NCBI GenBank assembly: GCA_002402315.1
Contig: DHFP01000252.1
Location: 1 to 22,925 of the forward strand
DNA length: 22,925 nucleotides
Reading direction: 5' to 3'
Origin: Clostridiales bacterium UBA4821
GTDB taxonomy: Bacteria > Bacillota > Clostridia > Acetivibrionales > UBA4821
The position numbers were made by a program, and so were the translations under genes. The stretch's first letter is position 1; each line of letters begins with the position of its first letter. This document shows positions 1-7,763 of this stretch, one piece after another. Under the pieces are notes generated by a model that was given only the letters and a program-made list of their open reading frames with translations, had not been told where the DNA came from and ran no database searches.

Positions 1-108
1 GGAATTAGTTTTCGAAATTACTCAAGTTTTCCCTATCATTTATATTCAAATGTTCAAAAAAGTTTACAAAGTCGTAAGGAAATCCTAAAAAGAGAATATT
101 CCTAAAAT
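1..108 (+). other. Window edge: possible 3' end of an upstream plus-strand gene
   Basis: Two plus-strand frames are open from the left edge. One runs 34 codons from base 1 to a TAA at 103-105, the other 28 codons from base 2 to a TAA at 86-88. Neither can be identified. The first stop lies four bases before a strong hairpin (109-142), which is where a terminator would sit after a real gene, so the tail of an upstream convergent gene is plausible. Such short open stretches also occur by chance in AT-rich DNA. No choice between the two frames is possible without upstream sequence. Confidence 0.25.
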
Positions 109-142
109 AATTGTTCCCTCCATATTACTGGAGGGAACAATT
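109..142. terminator. Strong hairpin, probable bidirectional terminator
   Basis: A perfect 14-bp inverted repeat (109-122 with 129-142, core TTCCCTCCA/TGGAGGGAA) encloses a 6-nt loop. It begins seven bases beyond the stop codon of the small minus-strand gene at 149. Read on the minus strand the stem is followed by ATTTTAGG, a short T-run. It may also end a plus-strand gene entering from the left edge. The weak T-tract is the main reason for doubt. Confidence 0.65.
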
Positions 143-148
143 CCTTAT

Positions 149-391
149 CTAGTCTTCTTCGTCACGGCAGTGGCCGTGTCCGTGGTCGTCGTCCTTAAAA
201 CAATCAATTCCTTTATTCCCGAATTGAGAACATACAGGAACTATTCTAATAAGGCCTAACTCTGCCAGACATTTAACGACTGATGGAGTTACTACGGCAA
301 TGGTTTTGACTATTCCATCATGCTTGAAATCCTGGATGAACAGAATTCCTTGAGGGCCTATTATTGCGCCAAATTTAACAGTAGAATGCAT
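149..391 (-). CDS. Small protein with acidic His-rich tail, unknown function
   Basis: This 80-residue protein is not recognised. It has no signal peptide or membrane helix. Most of it is a compact, mildly hydrophobic domain (GAIIGPQGILF, TIAVVTPSVVKCLAELGLIRIVPVC), with three cysteines before an acidic end in which DDDHGHGHC is followed by R, D, E, E, D. Such a His/Asp/Cys tail could bind a divalent metal, but that is inference. I start it at the ATG at 391-389: the GGAGG at 404-400 lies 8 nt upstream, the ideal distance. A GTG three codons earlier (400-398) overlaps that same GGAGG and is an unlikely start. It is transcribed away from pelF and ends at a strong hairpin, so it is probably a single-gene unit with no clear tie to the polysaccharide genes. 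Confidence 0.7.
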   Translation of the reverse strand: MHSTVKFGAIIGPQGILFIQDFKHDGIVKTIAVVTPSVVKCLAELGLIRIVPVCSQFGNKGIDCFKDDDHGHGHCRDEED

Positions 392-431
392 ATTTTTCAC
401 CTCCTTTCCTAAAGAAGGTACTCAACACATA

Positions 432-459
432 ATATTATGTAAACAACGAAATGTTACAA
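432..459 (-). promoter_or_regulatory. Candidate promoter for the small minus-strand gene
   Basis: On the minus strand TTGTAA (459-454) is followed after 16 nt by TAATAT (437-432), about 40 nt upstream of the start at 391. Each hexamer matches the sigma-A consensus only in part, so this is a weak prediction based on position and spacing. Confidence 0.3.
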
Positions 460-488
460 GTTCGGATATTTTAATTTGGAATTGATTT

Positions 489-507
489 AGGAATGATGAA
501 ATAATAA
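489..507 (+). repeat. Lone end of the inverted-repeat element family
   Basis: The 19 bases AGGAATGATGAAATAATAA match exactly the terminal sequence of the copies at 10331 and 17184. The match stops after AATAA and no partner end in inverted orientation is found nearby before the next copy at 567. It is probably a decayed or truncated copy, or a former outer end of a composite insertion with the copy at 567-726. Confidence 0.6.
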
Positions 508-566
508 GATGTTTAAAATTCACACTTATATATCTAAAGACATATCTTGCATTACAAGAGAAGTTT

Positions 567-726
567 AGGAACGATGAAATAATAAAACGCGATTTTTAAG
601 TGAGATATTTTTCGACAAGACAAGGCGGAGGAAGGCGTAATAATTGGTTTATTGCAACTGACGACAACGCAGTATTGACGGAAAATAGCAGCTTAAAAAA
701 TGGGAATTTATTATTTCATCGTTCCT
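567..726. mobile_element. Inverted-repeat element (MITE-like), long copy, 160 bp
   Basis: The ends are a perfect 20-bp inverted repeat, AGGAACGATGAAATAATAAA at 567-586 and its complement at 707-726. After the left end comes the conserved block ACGCGATTTTTAAGTGAG, shared with two other copies in the window. Unlike those, this copy has about 90 bp of extra interior (roughly 613-704), less AT-rich than the ends. There is no transposase. The outer flanks read TTT on the left and TAAA on the right, so no clear target duplication is seen. Small size, matched ends and dispersal suggest a non-autonomous miniature transposable element; a mobile RNA-hairpin repeat is the alternative. It lies directly before pelF and may affect its transcription. 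Confidence 0.7.
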
Positions 727-759
727 TAAACAGACAGGGAAGAAAGAGGATACTATATT

Positions 760-2256
760 ATGCAAAAACTTTCAGTACTGTTAACTACGGAAGCAACCTA
801 TCCATATTATGCCGGAGGAGTAAGCACATGGTGTCACGAGCTCATAGGTAGTCTCAAAGATGTGGATTATTCGCTGGTAAGCATAGTAGACAGCCCTCTT
901 GCCATGAAGAAATATGCTCTCCCGCCAAACGTGAAAGAATTCATAAGTATACCCTTGTGGGGAACTTTGGAACCTTGTGAACATCTTAGATGGGTTCCGT
1001 TTTCCAGTATATTTCTTTCTAAGCTTAAGACCGGTCCAATGGTAATTGAAGAAGAGTTTATTCCGGTTTTTTCAGAAATAGTTGATGAGGTTCTTGGAAT
1101 AGAAAAAAAACCAGGTAATTTTGCTGAAAATCTATTAAAAATGTATAGATACTTCAGAAAGTATGATTATAACATTACGCTGAAGTCAGAGGCTATATAT
1201 AAGCTATATAAGGAAAAGATTATAAGAGGAATCGGGAACAGCCATTACTTCTTTTACAAGGATGAATTTATCCCTGCCATTCATGAGGTGGGAGAAAGCT
1301 TAGGATGGCTTTTCAGGTTTTTTAATATAACCAATACCAACGTTCCTAAAACTGATATTTCGCATTCATCAGCAGCCGGATTTTGCGGCATAGCAAATGT
1401 TATTTCAAAGCTATTATATAACACGCCGTATCTCCTGACAGAGCATGGAGTATATTTGAGAGAGCAATATCTTTCTGCTCACCGGAGGGAAATGACACTT
1501 TTTCTGAGAAATTTTTTACTTTCCCTGACCGAATCGGTAGTGAGGTTGAATTATGAGTTTGCAGACCTCGTCTGCCCGGTATGTCGCTTTAATGCAGGAT
1601 GGGAAGAGCGGTTCGGTGTTCCGGATGATAAAATTAAGGTGATATACAATGGAGTTGATCCCGCGGCATTTAAAACAAAAGGAGCGGATGAAGATAAGAA
1701 TAAAATTATTACTGTGGCAAGGATTGATCCCTTAAAGGATATAGAAAATTTTATTCAGGCTGCTCATATTGTGCAAAAAATTTTACCACAAATTAGCTTT
1801 GAAGTTTATGGAGCCATATCTAATCAGGATTATTACCGGAAGTGTTTAAAGCTAAGGGATTCTTTAGGACTTAAAGAGAAGTTTAAATTTTGTGGATATG
1901 TTAGTGAGACTGCAAAGGTTTATCACTGTGGAGATATTGTTGTGCTTCCAAGCATATCGGAAGCTTTTCCGTATAGTGTGGTTGAGGCCATGATGTGTGG
2001 AAAGCCTGTTATTGCTACCGACGTAGGCGGGGTAAGCGAGGCTATAGGCACCTGCGGGATTATTGTATCACCCAAAAACCATGAAGAGCTGGCCAGGGAG
2101 TGTGTCAGGTTAATGGGGGATAAAGATTTAAGAAAAGAACTCGGAGTAACAGCCTGCAAGAGAGCGAAAAAACTGTTTACTATTGAGAAGTTTGCCAAGG
2201 CATATCTGAAAGCCTACAAAAATCTTAGTACTGGATATTGGAGAGATTTATTATGA
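760..2256 (+). CDS. pelF: PelF-like GT4 glycosyltransferase
   Basis: Predicted cytosolic glycosyltransferase that builds an exopolysaccharide chain from UDP-sugar, the role of PelF in Pel synthesis. The N-terminus has the family signature (TTEATYPYYAGGVSTWCHEL, residues 9-28). The middle has HSSAAGFCG (202-210) and TEHGVYLREQYLS (227-239). The C-terminal Rossmann half has VIYNGVDP (294-301) and the retaining GT4 E-x7-E motif in EAFPYSVVE (E401, E409) followed by GGVSEAIG. At 498 residues it is close to usual PelF length. The start is an ATG with GAGG about 10 nt upstream. Its stop overlaps the pelG ATG (ATGA), so the two are coupled. In Pseudomonas, PelF uses UDP-GlcNAc/GalNAc; the substrate here is inferred. 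No pelD/pelE homologue lies beside it. Family assignment is confident. Confidence 0.93.
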   Translation: MQKLSVLLTTEATYPYYAGGVSTWCHELIGSLKDVDYSLVSIVDSPLAMKKYALPPNVKEFISIPLWGTLEPCEHLRWVPFSSIFLSKLKTGPMVIEEEFIPVFSEIVDEVLGIEKKPGNFAENLLKMYRYFRKYDYNITLKSEAIYKLYKEKIIRGIGNSHYFFYKDEFIPAIHEVGESLGWLFRFFNITNTNVPKTDISHSSAAGFCGIANVISKLLYNTPYLLTEHGVYLREQYLSAHRREMTLFLRNFLLSLTESVVRLNYEFADLVCPVCRFNAGWEERFGVPDDKIKVIYNGVDPAAFKTKGADEDKNKIITVARIDPLKDIENFIQAAHIVQKILPQISFEVYGAISNQDYYRKCLKLRDSLGLKEKFKFCGYVSETAKVYHCGDIVVLPSISEAFPYSVVEAMMCGKPVIATDVGGVSEAIGTCGIIVSPKNHEELARECVRLMGDKDLRKELGVTACKRAKKLFTIEKFAKAYLKAYKNLSTGYWRDLL

Positions 2257-3848
2257 AAGTAATCAATGAGGTTCTGCTGCTTGAAACCATCTCACAGCAG
2301 GTATATAAAGCAGTAGGAAAACCAAAGGACTATTTTGAGGTGGCTGCTGTTCTAGAATCCATGGGTTATACAGACCGGCAGGTTAAGGATGTTTCCGGTT
2401 ATAAAGATGTATTTGAACTATCAAAAAAAATACTTGATTTATTGAATTGTGAAAAAGAGAAGACCAATTGTGGGCAGAATGACCAACATTCGGGTTATGA
2501 AATCCGCAATATAATTATAGATATAATTAGAGGAATGCTGTCGGCTTGTCCACTGTTAATTTCCATGTTTTCAGTTTTTATAATAAATTTTTCCCTGTGG
2601 TCATTTATGGATAATACTGTAACAGGCTTGGAAAAGGCCACGGCTATAGCATTTGCTACAATAATGAGTATGATAGTTTCAGGAGGGTTTGCACAGGTAT
2701 TTCTCAGAAAAGGTTATTCTTTCCTTGAACAAAACTACTACAAACTTATCTGGGAAGCCCATCTTGGATACTTGAAAACGGGAATTGTTACGGCCTCCTG
2801 CTTGGGAGGAATTCTGGGGATTTTAGGAATATTTACCGGTATATACAAACTTGAGAATATTTTAATGTTTAATTTATATTTTATTCTTTTGACAGCCATT
2901 TGGTTAAGTATTCCTGTAACCAACTTCCTTAAAGCAGAGATTTTATTTGTTGTGAATATGCTTTTAAGCATAGCACTGGTTTATATTCTGCATCAAATTC
3001 TGCATATAAATATAACCTATTCTCAAGTGGTGGCAATGACTTTTTTTATTGTTTTTCATTCTATTGCCTTAAGGATAGTGATATATTTTTTGAAAAAAAG
3101 AAATAGAGAAAACCAGAAAGAAGCTATTTATAAGCCCCGGATGTTAATTAACATGTTTTTGCTTGCTCCATATTTTTTATATGGTTTGATGTATTATATT
3201 ATGGTATTTATAGATAGGGTGATAGCCTGGTCAGCCAATGCAAGGGATATATTGGAATCGGTTATAAGAATCAAAGGAGAGTATGAACTGGGGATGAACT
3301 GGGGTATTTTAGCTGTATTGATTTCAACCCTATTCATGGAGATATATGTAAAAAAATTTATAAACAATGTTTTTCAAGCTAAAAAGGAGTTTAAGATAAC
3401 AGAGCATGAAGGATTTATAAAAACAAATATTATGCAGTTTTTAAACTATACGACAGTATTTTTTATTTTGAGTATTCTGGGGACTGTAATTTCCATAGAG
3501 ATAATCAACGGCGTTATCAGTCATTATAACATTGAACTAAGTGCATATTTTAGCGGTGTAAGTGAAATGACTTTTAAAGTTTCAATCATAGGCTACCTGC
3601 TTATAGGGGCAGGGTTGTTGAATAATATTTATCTTTTGTACTTCTCACAGGGACTGTTAATCTTGAAAGCATTGTCAGTTTCAATAGGGGCAAACATCGC
3701 TGTTGGATTTATCTTTAGCAGAATGTTTGACTACTACTTTGCCGTATTTGGATTTTTGGCGGGAGCAGTAAGCTTCTTTGCTGTTAGTCTATATTACACA
3801 TACAAGGTTATAAATTCTTTGGATTATTATTTTTATAAGAGTACTTAA
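2253..3848 (+). CDS. pelG: PelG-like polysaccharide export membrane protein
   Basis: Predicted multi-pass inner-membrane protein of the PelG family (MOP/polysaccharide-transporter-like fold) that would move the PelF-made polymer across the membrane. About a dozen hydrophobic segments start near residue 95. Its place directly after PelF, in the usual F-G order, supports the call. The ATG at 2253 is chosen because GGAGAG (2240-2245) lies 7 nt upstream and because it gives a 4-nt ATGA overlap with the pelF stop; a TTG at 2238 has no such site. The 531 residues exceed the roughly 450 typical of proteobacterial PelG, the excess being a soluble, mostly helical stretch of about 90 residues at the N-terminus. 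Only 13 bp separate its stop from the convergent deacetylase-like gene, and I see no terminator hairpin there. Confidence 0.88.
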   Translation: MKVINEVLLLETISQQVYKAVGKPKDYFEVAAVLESMGYTDRQVKDVSGYKDVFELSKKILDLLNCEKEKTNCGQNDQHSGYEIRNIIIDIIRGMLSACPLLISMFSVFIINFSLWSFMDNTVTGLEKATAIAFATIMSMIVSGGFAQVFLRKGYSFLEQNYYKLIWEAHLGYLKTGIVTASCLGGILGILGIFTGIYKLENILMFNLYFILLTAIWLSIPVTNFLKAEILFVVNMLLSIALVYILHQILHINITYSQVVAMTFFIVFHSIALRIVIYFLKKRNRENQKEAIYKPRMLINMFLLAPYFLYGLMYYIMVFIDRVIAWSANARDILESVIRIKGEYELGMNWGILAVLISTLFMEIYVKKFINNVFQAKKEFKITEHEGFIKTNIMQFLNYTTVFFILSILGTVISIEIINGVISHYNIELSAYFSGVSEMTFKVSIIGYLLIGAGLLNNIYLLYFSQGLLILKALSVSIGANIAVGFIFSRMFDYYFAVFGFLAGAVSFFAVSLYYTYKVINSLDYYFYKST

Positions 3849-3861
3849 GAAATAAAGAAGT

Positions 3862-5400
3862 TTACTTAATTTTTACCTTTACGAACACCTCATTCTTTGC
3901 CTCCCAAGCAATAAATTCACTATTGCTTAAGCCATACTGGGGAACTATGCAGTAATTCTTATCGTATGAGTAGGTTTGGAGCAATTTTTTTTGTATATAG
4001 TCTATAGTGCGGATTTCCTTTTTATCATCATCAACAATAAATAAAATATCACCGGATGCACAGGCCTTTATGGAATCACCGGTTATGTTTGAAGAAAAAA
4101 CAATGTTAGGCGCACCGGTGAATTCATATATTTTACCGGATTTATCCAATAAATAAAGCCTGTTGTTGTTATTCCATATAGCAGCGGGATTAAAATCCAG
4201 AGAGTAATTTGAGATTACCGACAGATTTTTATCGGTAAATACCAGATTACTATTAGCTGTATCAACCAAAACAATATCTTCATTAAAAGCAGCTGCAAGG
4301 ATATTAGAAGTTGTTCCGGATGAGGGCATTGTATTGGTAACTCCGCTTATTGGTTTTAAATTATTATCGGCAAAAATAAAGTTACATTTCTCATCCCAGC
4401 ATAAAAAAGTATTTTTATCGTATTGAGAAAGGTTATTAAAACTAAAGGAAATGCCGGTTTCATCTGTATACAGCACCTTTTTCCCGGTATACCTGGGGGA
4501 AAGGATGGTTTCCAGGTAAGTATATTCATTTACATCATACCTTGAAATCAGGTGTTTTTTTGTTGACCAGTCGTTGGATATGCTATTAATGTTCCTTTTG
4601 TCTACGCCTATAATTTTCAACTCATCTAAACATTCCAGAAGGTATTTTGACATACTATTCTCAAAGTCTAAGCTGCTTACCGATTCTCCAAAGGGGTACG
4701 CAAAGAAAAATTTTTCCGAATTAAAATTACTTTTTAAATATTCAAAAGCATCATTTAAATCCTTCTTTATTCTGTTTTGATACTCCTTTATTGTCTCCGG
4801 CCGGTCTATCTGCCAGAGTCTATACAAATAAAAGTTTCCTTCTTCTCCGATGCTATTTATAGGATAGCTTAAATTTCCCGTATAGCCATGGGTTTGTATA
4901 TCCCAGACTCCCGACTTACTCATGGCTGACAGATGGTTGTTGGTAAGCCTGTAAGGTTTCCGGAGCCAGACAATGCCGACAAATTCGGTTGCCCTTGCAT
5001 CATATTTCTGCATTAGAGGCGTGACATAGGTATAAGCGCTTTCCATCCCTTCGTCAAATGTAAGCCAAATAGATTTTTCAGGAATAGGCACCTTGTTAAC
5101 CATAAAATCATATACTTCTTTAGCAGAGAGAAAGTGAAAGTTATTATCACTCAAATATTTTAAGCATTCTTCAAACTTTTCAGGGGTAATGCCAGCAATC
5201 CCTTCAATGCTTGCAGGACTGACGTGTTGAAAACGCAGTGAAACAAACGAAGGAACGAATTCAGGGTTAACAATAATTTCTGATGAAACGGATTGGTTAG
5301 GAACATTATGTTTGTAATTTCTAGATTTATAAAAGTAAGAACAGACAATACAAACTATAAAGAATGTCACGAGAACTATTGAGATAAACTTAAGTTTCAT
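3862..5400 (-). CDS. Polysaccharide deacetylase-like protein, metal site degenerate
   Basis: A 512-residue protein with an N-terminal signal anchor (about residues 4-24), a NodB-type deacetylase domain (about 50-260) and a beta-rich C-terminal half with repeated strand pairs that may form a propeller. It is a clear paralogue of the protein at 10428-11987. Three catalytic positions differ from that paralogue and the family: the Asp pair of TFDDG reads TFDEG (D116, E117), the second histidine of the HxxxxH ligand motif is Asn (THGYTGN, H171 and N176), and the early MFHE reads RFQH. It is probably inactive or altered, perhaps a polymer-binding partner. I start at the ATG at 5400-5398 because GGAGG (5410-5406) is 5 nt upstream; an ATG at 5412 contains that site. 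It is on the opposite strand to its neighbours and convergent with pelG. Confidence 0.85.
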   Translation of the reverse strand: MKLKFISIVLVTFFIVCIVCSYFYKSRNYKHNVPNQSVSSEIIVNPEFVPSFVSLRFQHVSPASIEGIAGITPEKFEECLKYLSDNNFHFLSAKEVYDFMVNKVPIPEKSIWLTFDEGMESAYTYVTPLMQKYDARATEFVGIVWLRKPYRLTNNHLSAMSKSGVWDIQTHGYTGNLSYPINSIGEEGNFYLYRLWQIDRPETIKEYQNRIKKDLNDAFEYLKSNFNSEKFFFAYPFGESVSSLDFENSMSKYLLECLDELKIIGVDKRNINSISNDWSTKKHLISRYDVNEYTYLETILSPRYTGKKVLYTDETGISFSFNNLSQYDKNTFLCWDEKCNFIFADNNLKPISGVTNTMPSSGTTSNILAAAFNEDIVLVDTANSNLVFTDKNLSVISNYSLDFNPAAIWNNNNRLYLLDKSGKIYEFTGAPNIVFSSNITGDSIKACASGDILFIVDDDKKEIRTIDYIQKKLLQTYSYDKNYCIVPQYGLSNSEFIAWEAKNEVFVKVKIK

Positions 5401-5425
5401 AAGAACCTCCATGTTATTAGTTGAC

Positions 5426-5474
5426 AGTTTACAGTTTACAGTTAAAAACCAAGAATAACTGTAAACTGTAAACT
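5426..5474. repeat. Perfect inverted repeat between divergent genes
   Basis: Two 19-bp arms, AGTTTACAGTTTACAGTTA (5426-5444) and its exact complement (5456-5474), enclose an 11-nt loop. Each arm is itself a repeat of a GTTTACA unit. It lies in the short space between the divergent deacetylase-like gene and the GT-C-like gene, so it could be an operator, a cruciform-forming site or a simple dispersed repeat. It does not look like a terminator for either gene because both run away from it. Confidence 0.75.
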
Positions 5475-5557
5475 ATTTTGATATTAGATATATGCAAGAG
5501 CATGAGTTGTTGACACCTGTAAAACAAGTTAGACGGAAAAGGATGGTGAGGTTGGTT

Positions 5558-7687
5558 GTGACTTCTACAATATTAGTGAACATCGTAAGTCTGGTTAGGA
5601 TAATAATATTTTCCATAATTCTTTTGGTAGCAGTGCCATTGTTGATAAAAAAGCCCGGGAAGGGTCAAGTGCTGGAATATATTGTTAAGGGGATTAGCGT
5701 ATCTGTATTTTCTGCTATCTTAACAGGATATTTTCTTATATTTGCAGGGGTATATGAGTTAATTTCATTTGTATTTATATTTTTTCCAACGGTTATTCTT
5801 ATTTACTTCTGGATAGAGGGGATAAACTTAAAAGAACTTAATGTTAAAGAGCAGATAGTAAGCTATACAGTAAACCTTTTTAACCGGATTGAAAGTAAGA
5901 ACAAAAAGGAGTCAAATTTATCGAATGTTGGAAGAGATACCGGCAAGTCTTTGAAGAATTCCGCAAAAAAACGCAAAAGAAATTGGGCTTCCTGGTTTTG
6001 GGCATTTACAGTAATCTGTGTATTTGCATATATACTTTTGTTAAGGTTGATGGAGGTGCTTCCGTATAAATTTTTATACTTTGCGGATTCGTATGTACAT
6101 CTGATGATAACAAAGCTTTTTATCACGGGGAAGGTCTTGTATGAAAAGTTCTACCCTTTAGGCTACCATTCAATTGTTGCTGCAGTTAAGACATTATCTT
6201 TTTGTGACCTTGCAGATGTTTACAGGTTTTTCGGACCTATTCAATCTGCTGCAGTAGTATTTAGTGTTTATTGTTTCGTATCCATGGTTACCAAGAACAG
6301 ATATGCTGCTCTTCTGGCGGCAGCTATCTTGGGGCTAGAAAGCTTGGATATTTGGCCGCTTGTTTTTTACAGACAGATGGTTGCTTTACCGCAAGAATTT
6401 GCTACAATATTTTTCCTTCCGGCAGTATATTTCTGTTTAGAATACCTAAAAAAACAAAAGAGTAAATACCTAAAGTGTTTTTTTATTACACTTTGTAACA
6501 TCTTTTTAATACACGTGTATGTTGCAGCACTGTTATTTTGGGTGCTGGTTGGTATATTTGTAGTGGGAGTACTCTTTGAACTGTGGAAAAAAGCTACATT
6601 TGCAAGGGTTTTTCTTGCAGGGATATTAAGCTGCATTGCAGGCATCACGCCCTTTGTTTTATGGAAACTGGCAGGGTTGCTTCTTAATTTGCCCGGCAGG
6701 CAGGGTGATATGTTCGGGGATTCGGGATTTGTGTTCAGATATGTTTATATTAATACAGATATACAGGAAATTTTGGTGTTCCTGATGGATGCGGTAAATC
6801 CTGTAAAGGATCCGCTCAGATGGCATAATCAGATAAGTGCAAATATAATAATATATTCTTTAATCTTAGCAGCAGGCTACTTATTTCTAAGAGGACTTTT
6901 TCAAAGAAAGTTCTTTTCCAGACATCTTTATCTTTTAACTTTGATAATAGGGCAAAGTTTTCTGGTTATTCTTTACTATGGATTCAAGCATGACATTATT
7001 TCAATTATGTACTTTGAAAGAATAGGGTTGGTTTTGAGTTTATGTACAGCTTCCATAATAGGATTACTATTTAACGAAGCTCACACGCTTACACGAAATA
7101 GGCGGGGAAGCCGGAATTTTAAGGGTCTGGTTAAATATCCGGCTAATGTTACATTAATTTCTGTTGTTTTTTCGGTCATTATTTTAATGATTATTTACCT
7201 GCCTTATGGAAAGACCGACACCATAATATATCAATATGAGGGAACCATCAAGGCTTATGAGGAAATAAAAAAAAGATATGAACTTCTTGGCTGGACCATT
7301 GTATCTCCGGTAGAAGAACTATCTCTATGTTACGGATATGGCTGGCACTATGAGTTGTGGAAGTTCTTGGAGGACTTTAGTATTAAGGATGCGAGAAACA
7401 GGGAGTTTGATTTTGGTGATGAAATACCGTCGGAGCATATATTTGTTTTCGTTGAAAAAGAGCCTTTGCTTATATGGTATACGATTCCCCAGAGTATTCA
7501 AAGTATAAGTGAAACAGAAAGGTATTACAGGATGTATAATGGCCGGATGATGATGGAAAAACAAATATGGCGTTGGATGGAAGAATACATGAAGAGCCAT
7601 GAGAGTTTACCGAACAACGCAAAAATATTCTATCAGGATGATGAGATAATTGTATACCACATACAACATAAAGTTGAAAAAAAGTAA
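5558..7687 (+). CDS. GT-C/STT3-like multi-pass membrane glycosyltransferase (copy 1)
   Basis: A protein of about 709 residues with roughly a dozen membrane helices and a C-terminal soluble domain of about 150 residues, paralogous to the protein at 15148-17184. After the third or fourth helix there is FADSYVHL, then YPLGYH about 20 residues later. This resembles the first outside loop of STT3/AglB-type GT-C enzymes (DPYYH followed by YPPG), where the Asp helps bind metal and lipid-linked donor. Both copies conserve SPVEE, GYGWHYEL and a VEK[ED]PLxIW block in the tail. I infer a GT-C enzyme using a polyprenyl-linked sugar. The GTG at 5558 is preferred: GGTGAGG lies 6 nt upstream and the start then aligns with that of the paralogue. 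An ATG at 5492 in the same frame has no ribosome binding site. The next gene, a GT2, follows after 76 bp. Confidence 0.75.
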   Translation: MTSTILVNIVSLVRIIIFSIILLVAVPLLIKKPGKGQVLEYIVKGISVSVFSAILTGYFLIFAGVYELISFVFIFFPTVILIYFWIEGINLKELNVKEQIVSYTVNLFNRIESKNKKESNLSNVGRDTGKSLKNSAKKRKRNWASWFWAFTVICVFAYILLLRLMEVLPYKFLYFADSYVHLMITKLFITGKVLYEKFYPLGYHSIVAAVKTLSFCDLADVYRFFGPIQSAAVVFSVYCFVSMVTKNRYAALLAAAILGLESLDIWPLVFYRQMVALPQEFATIFFLPAVYFCLEYLKKQKSKYLKCFFITLCNIFLIHVYVAALLFWVLVGIFVVGVLFELWKKATFARVFLAGILSCIAGITPFVLWKLAGLLLNLPGRQGDMFGDSGFVFRYVYINTDIQEILVFLMDAVNPVKDPLRWHNQISANIIIYSLILAAGYLFLRGLFQRKFFSRHLYLLTLIIGQSFLVILYYGFKHDIISIMYFERIGLVLSLCTASIIGLLFNEAHTLTRNRRGSRNFKGLVKYPANVTLISVVFSVIILMIIYLPYGKTDTIIYQYEGTIKAYEEIKKRYELLGWTIVSPVEELSLCYGYGWHYELWKFLEDFSIKDARNREFDFGDEIPSEHIFVFVEKEPLLIWYTIPQSIQSISETERYYRMYNGRMMMEKQIWRWMEEYMKSHESLPNNAKIFYQDDEIIVYHIQHKVEKK

Positions 7688-7763
7688 CACTTGGCATGAA
7701 ATAGGAATACAGTGTAAAAGGATTTTATGTATACCTTAAACATCCGGGTAGGGAGCAGACTAT

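Larger units (their letters stand above)
392..759. other. Gene-free, repeat-rich intergenic region upstream of pelF
   Basis: This 368-bp stretch lies between the divergent small gene and pelF. It holds a weak minus-strand promoter candidate (432-459), a lone repeat end (489-507) and the longest copy of the inverted-repeat element (567-726). The element's right end stops about 20 nt before the pelF ribosome binding site. I see no convincing plus-strand promoter hexamers. An open frame at 600-851 is built from the element interior and the start of pelF in another frame, and is not considered a gene. Confidence 0.6.

Noticed and set aside
600..851. Open frame of 83 codons upstream of and overlapping pelF
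   Set aside because: It is made of the interior and right end of the inverted-repeat element and then runs out of frame into pelF; it has no ribosome binding site.
3849..3861. Terminator between the convergent pelG and deacetylase-like genes
   Set aside because: Only a 5-bp TTAAG/CTTAA pairing is present around the junction, too weak to call.
5426..5474. CRISPR-like repeat
   Set aside because: Only one inverted pair with no regularly spaced direct repeats or spacers.
5492..5557. Longer N-terminus for the first GT-C-like protein from the ATG at 5492
   Set aside because: No ribosome binding site precedes it, the extra residues are basic and polar, and the paralogue begins at the position matching the GTG at 5558.
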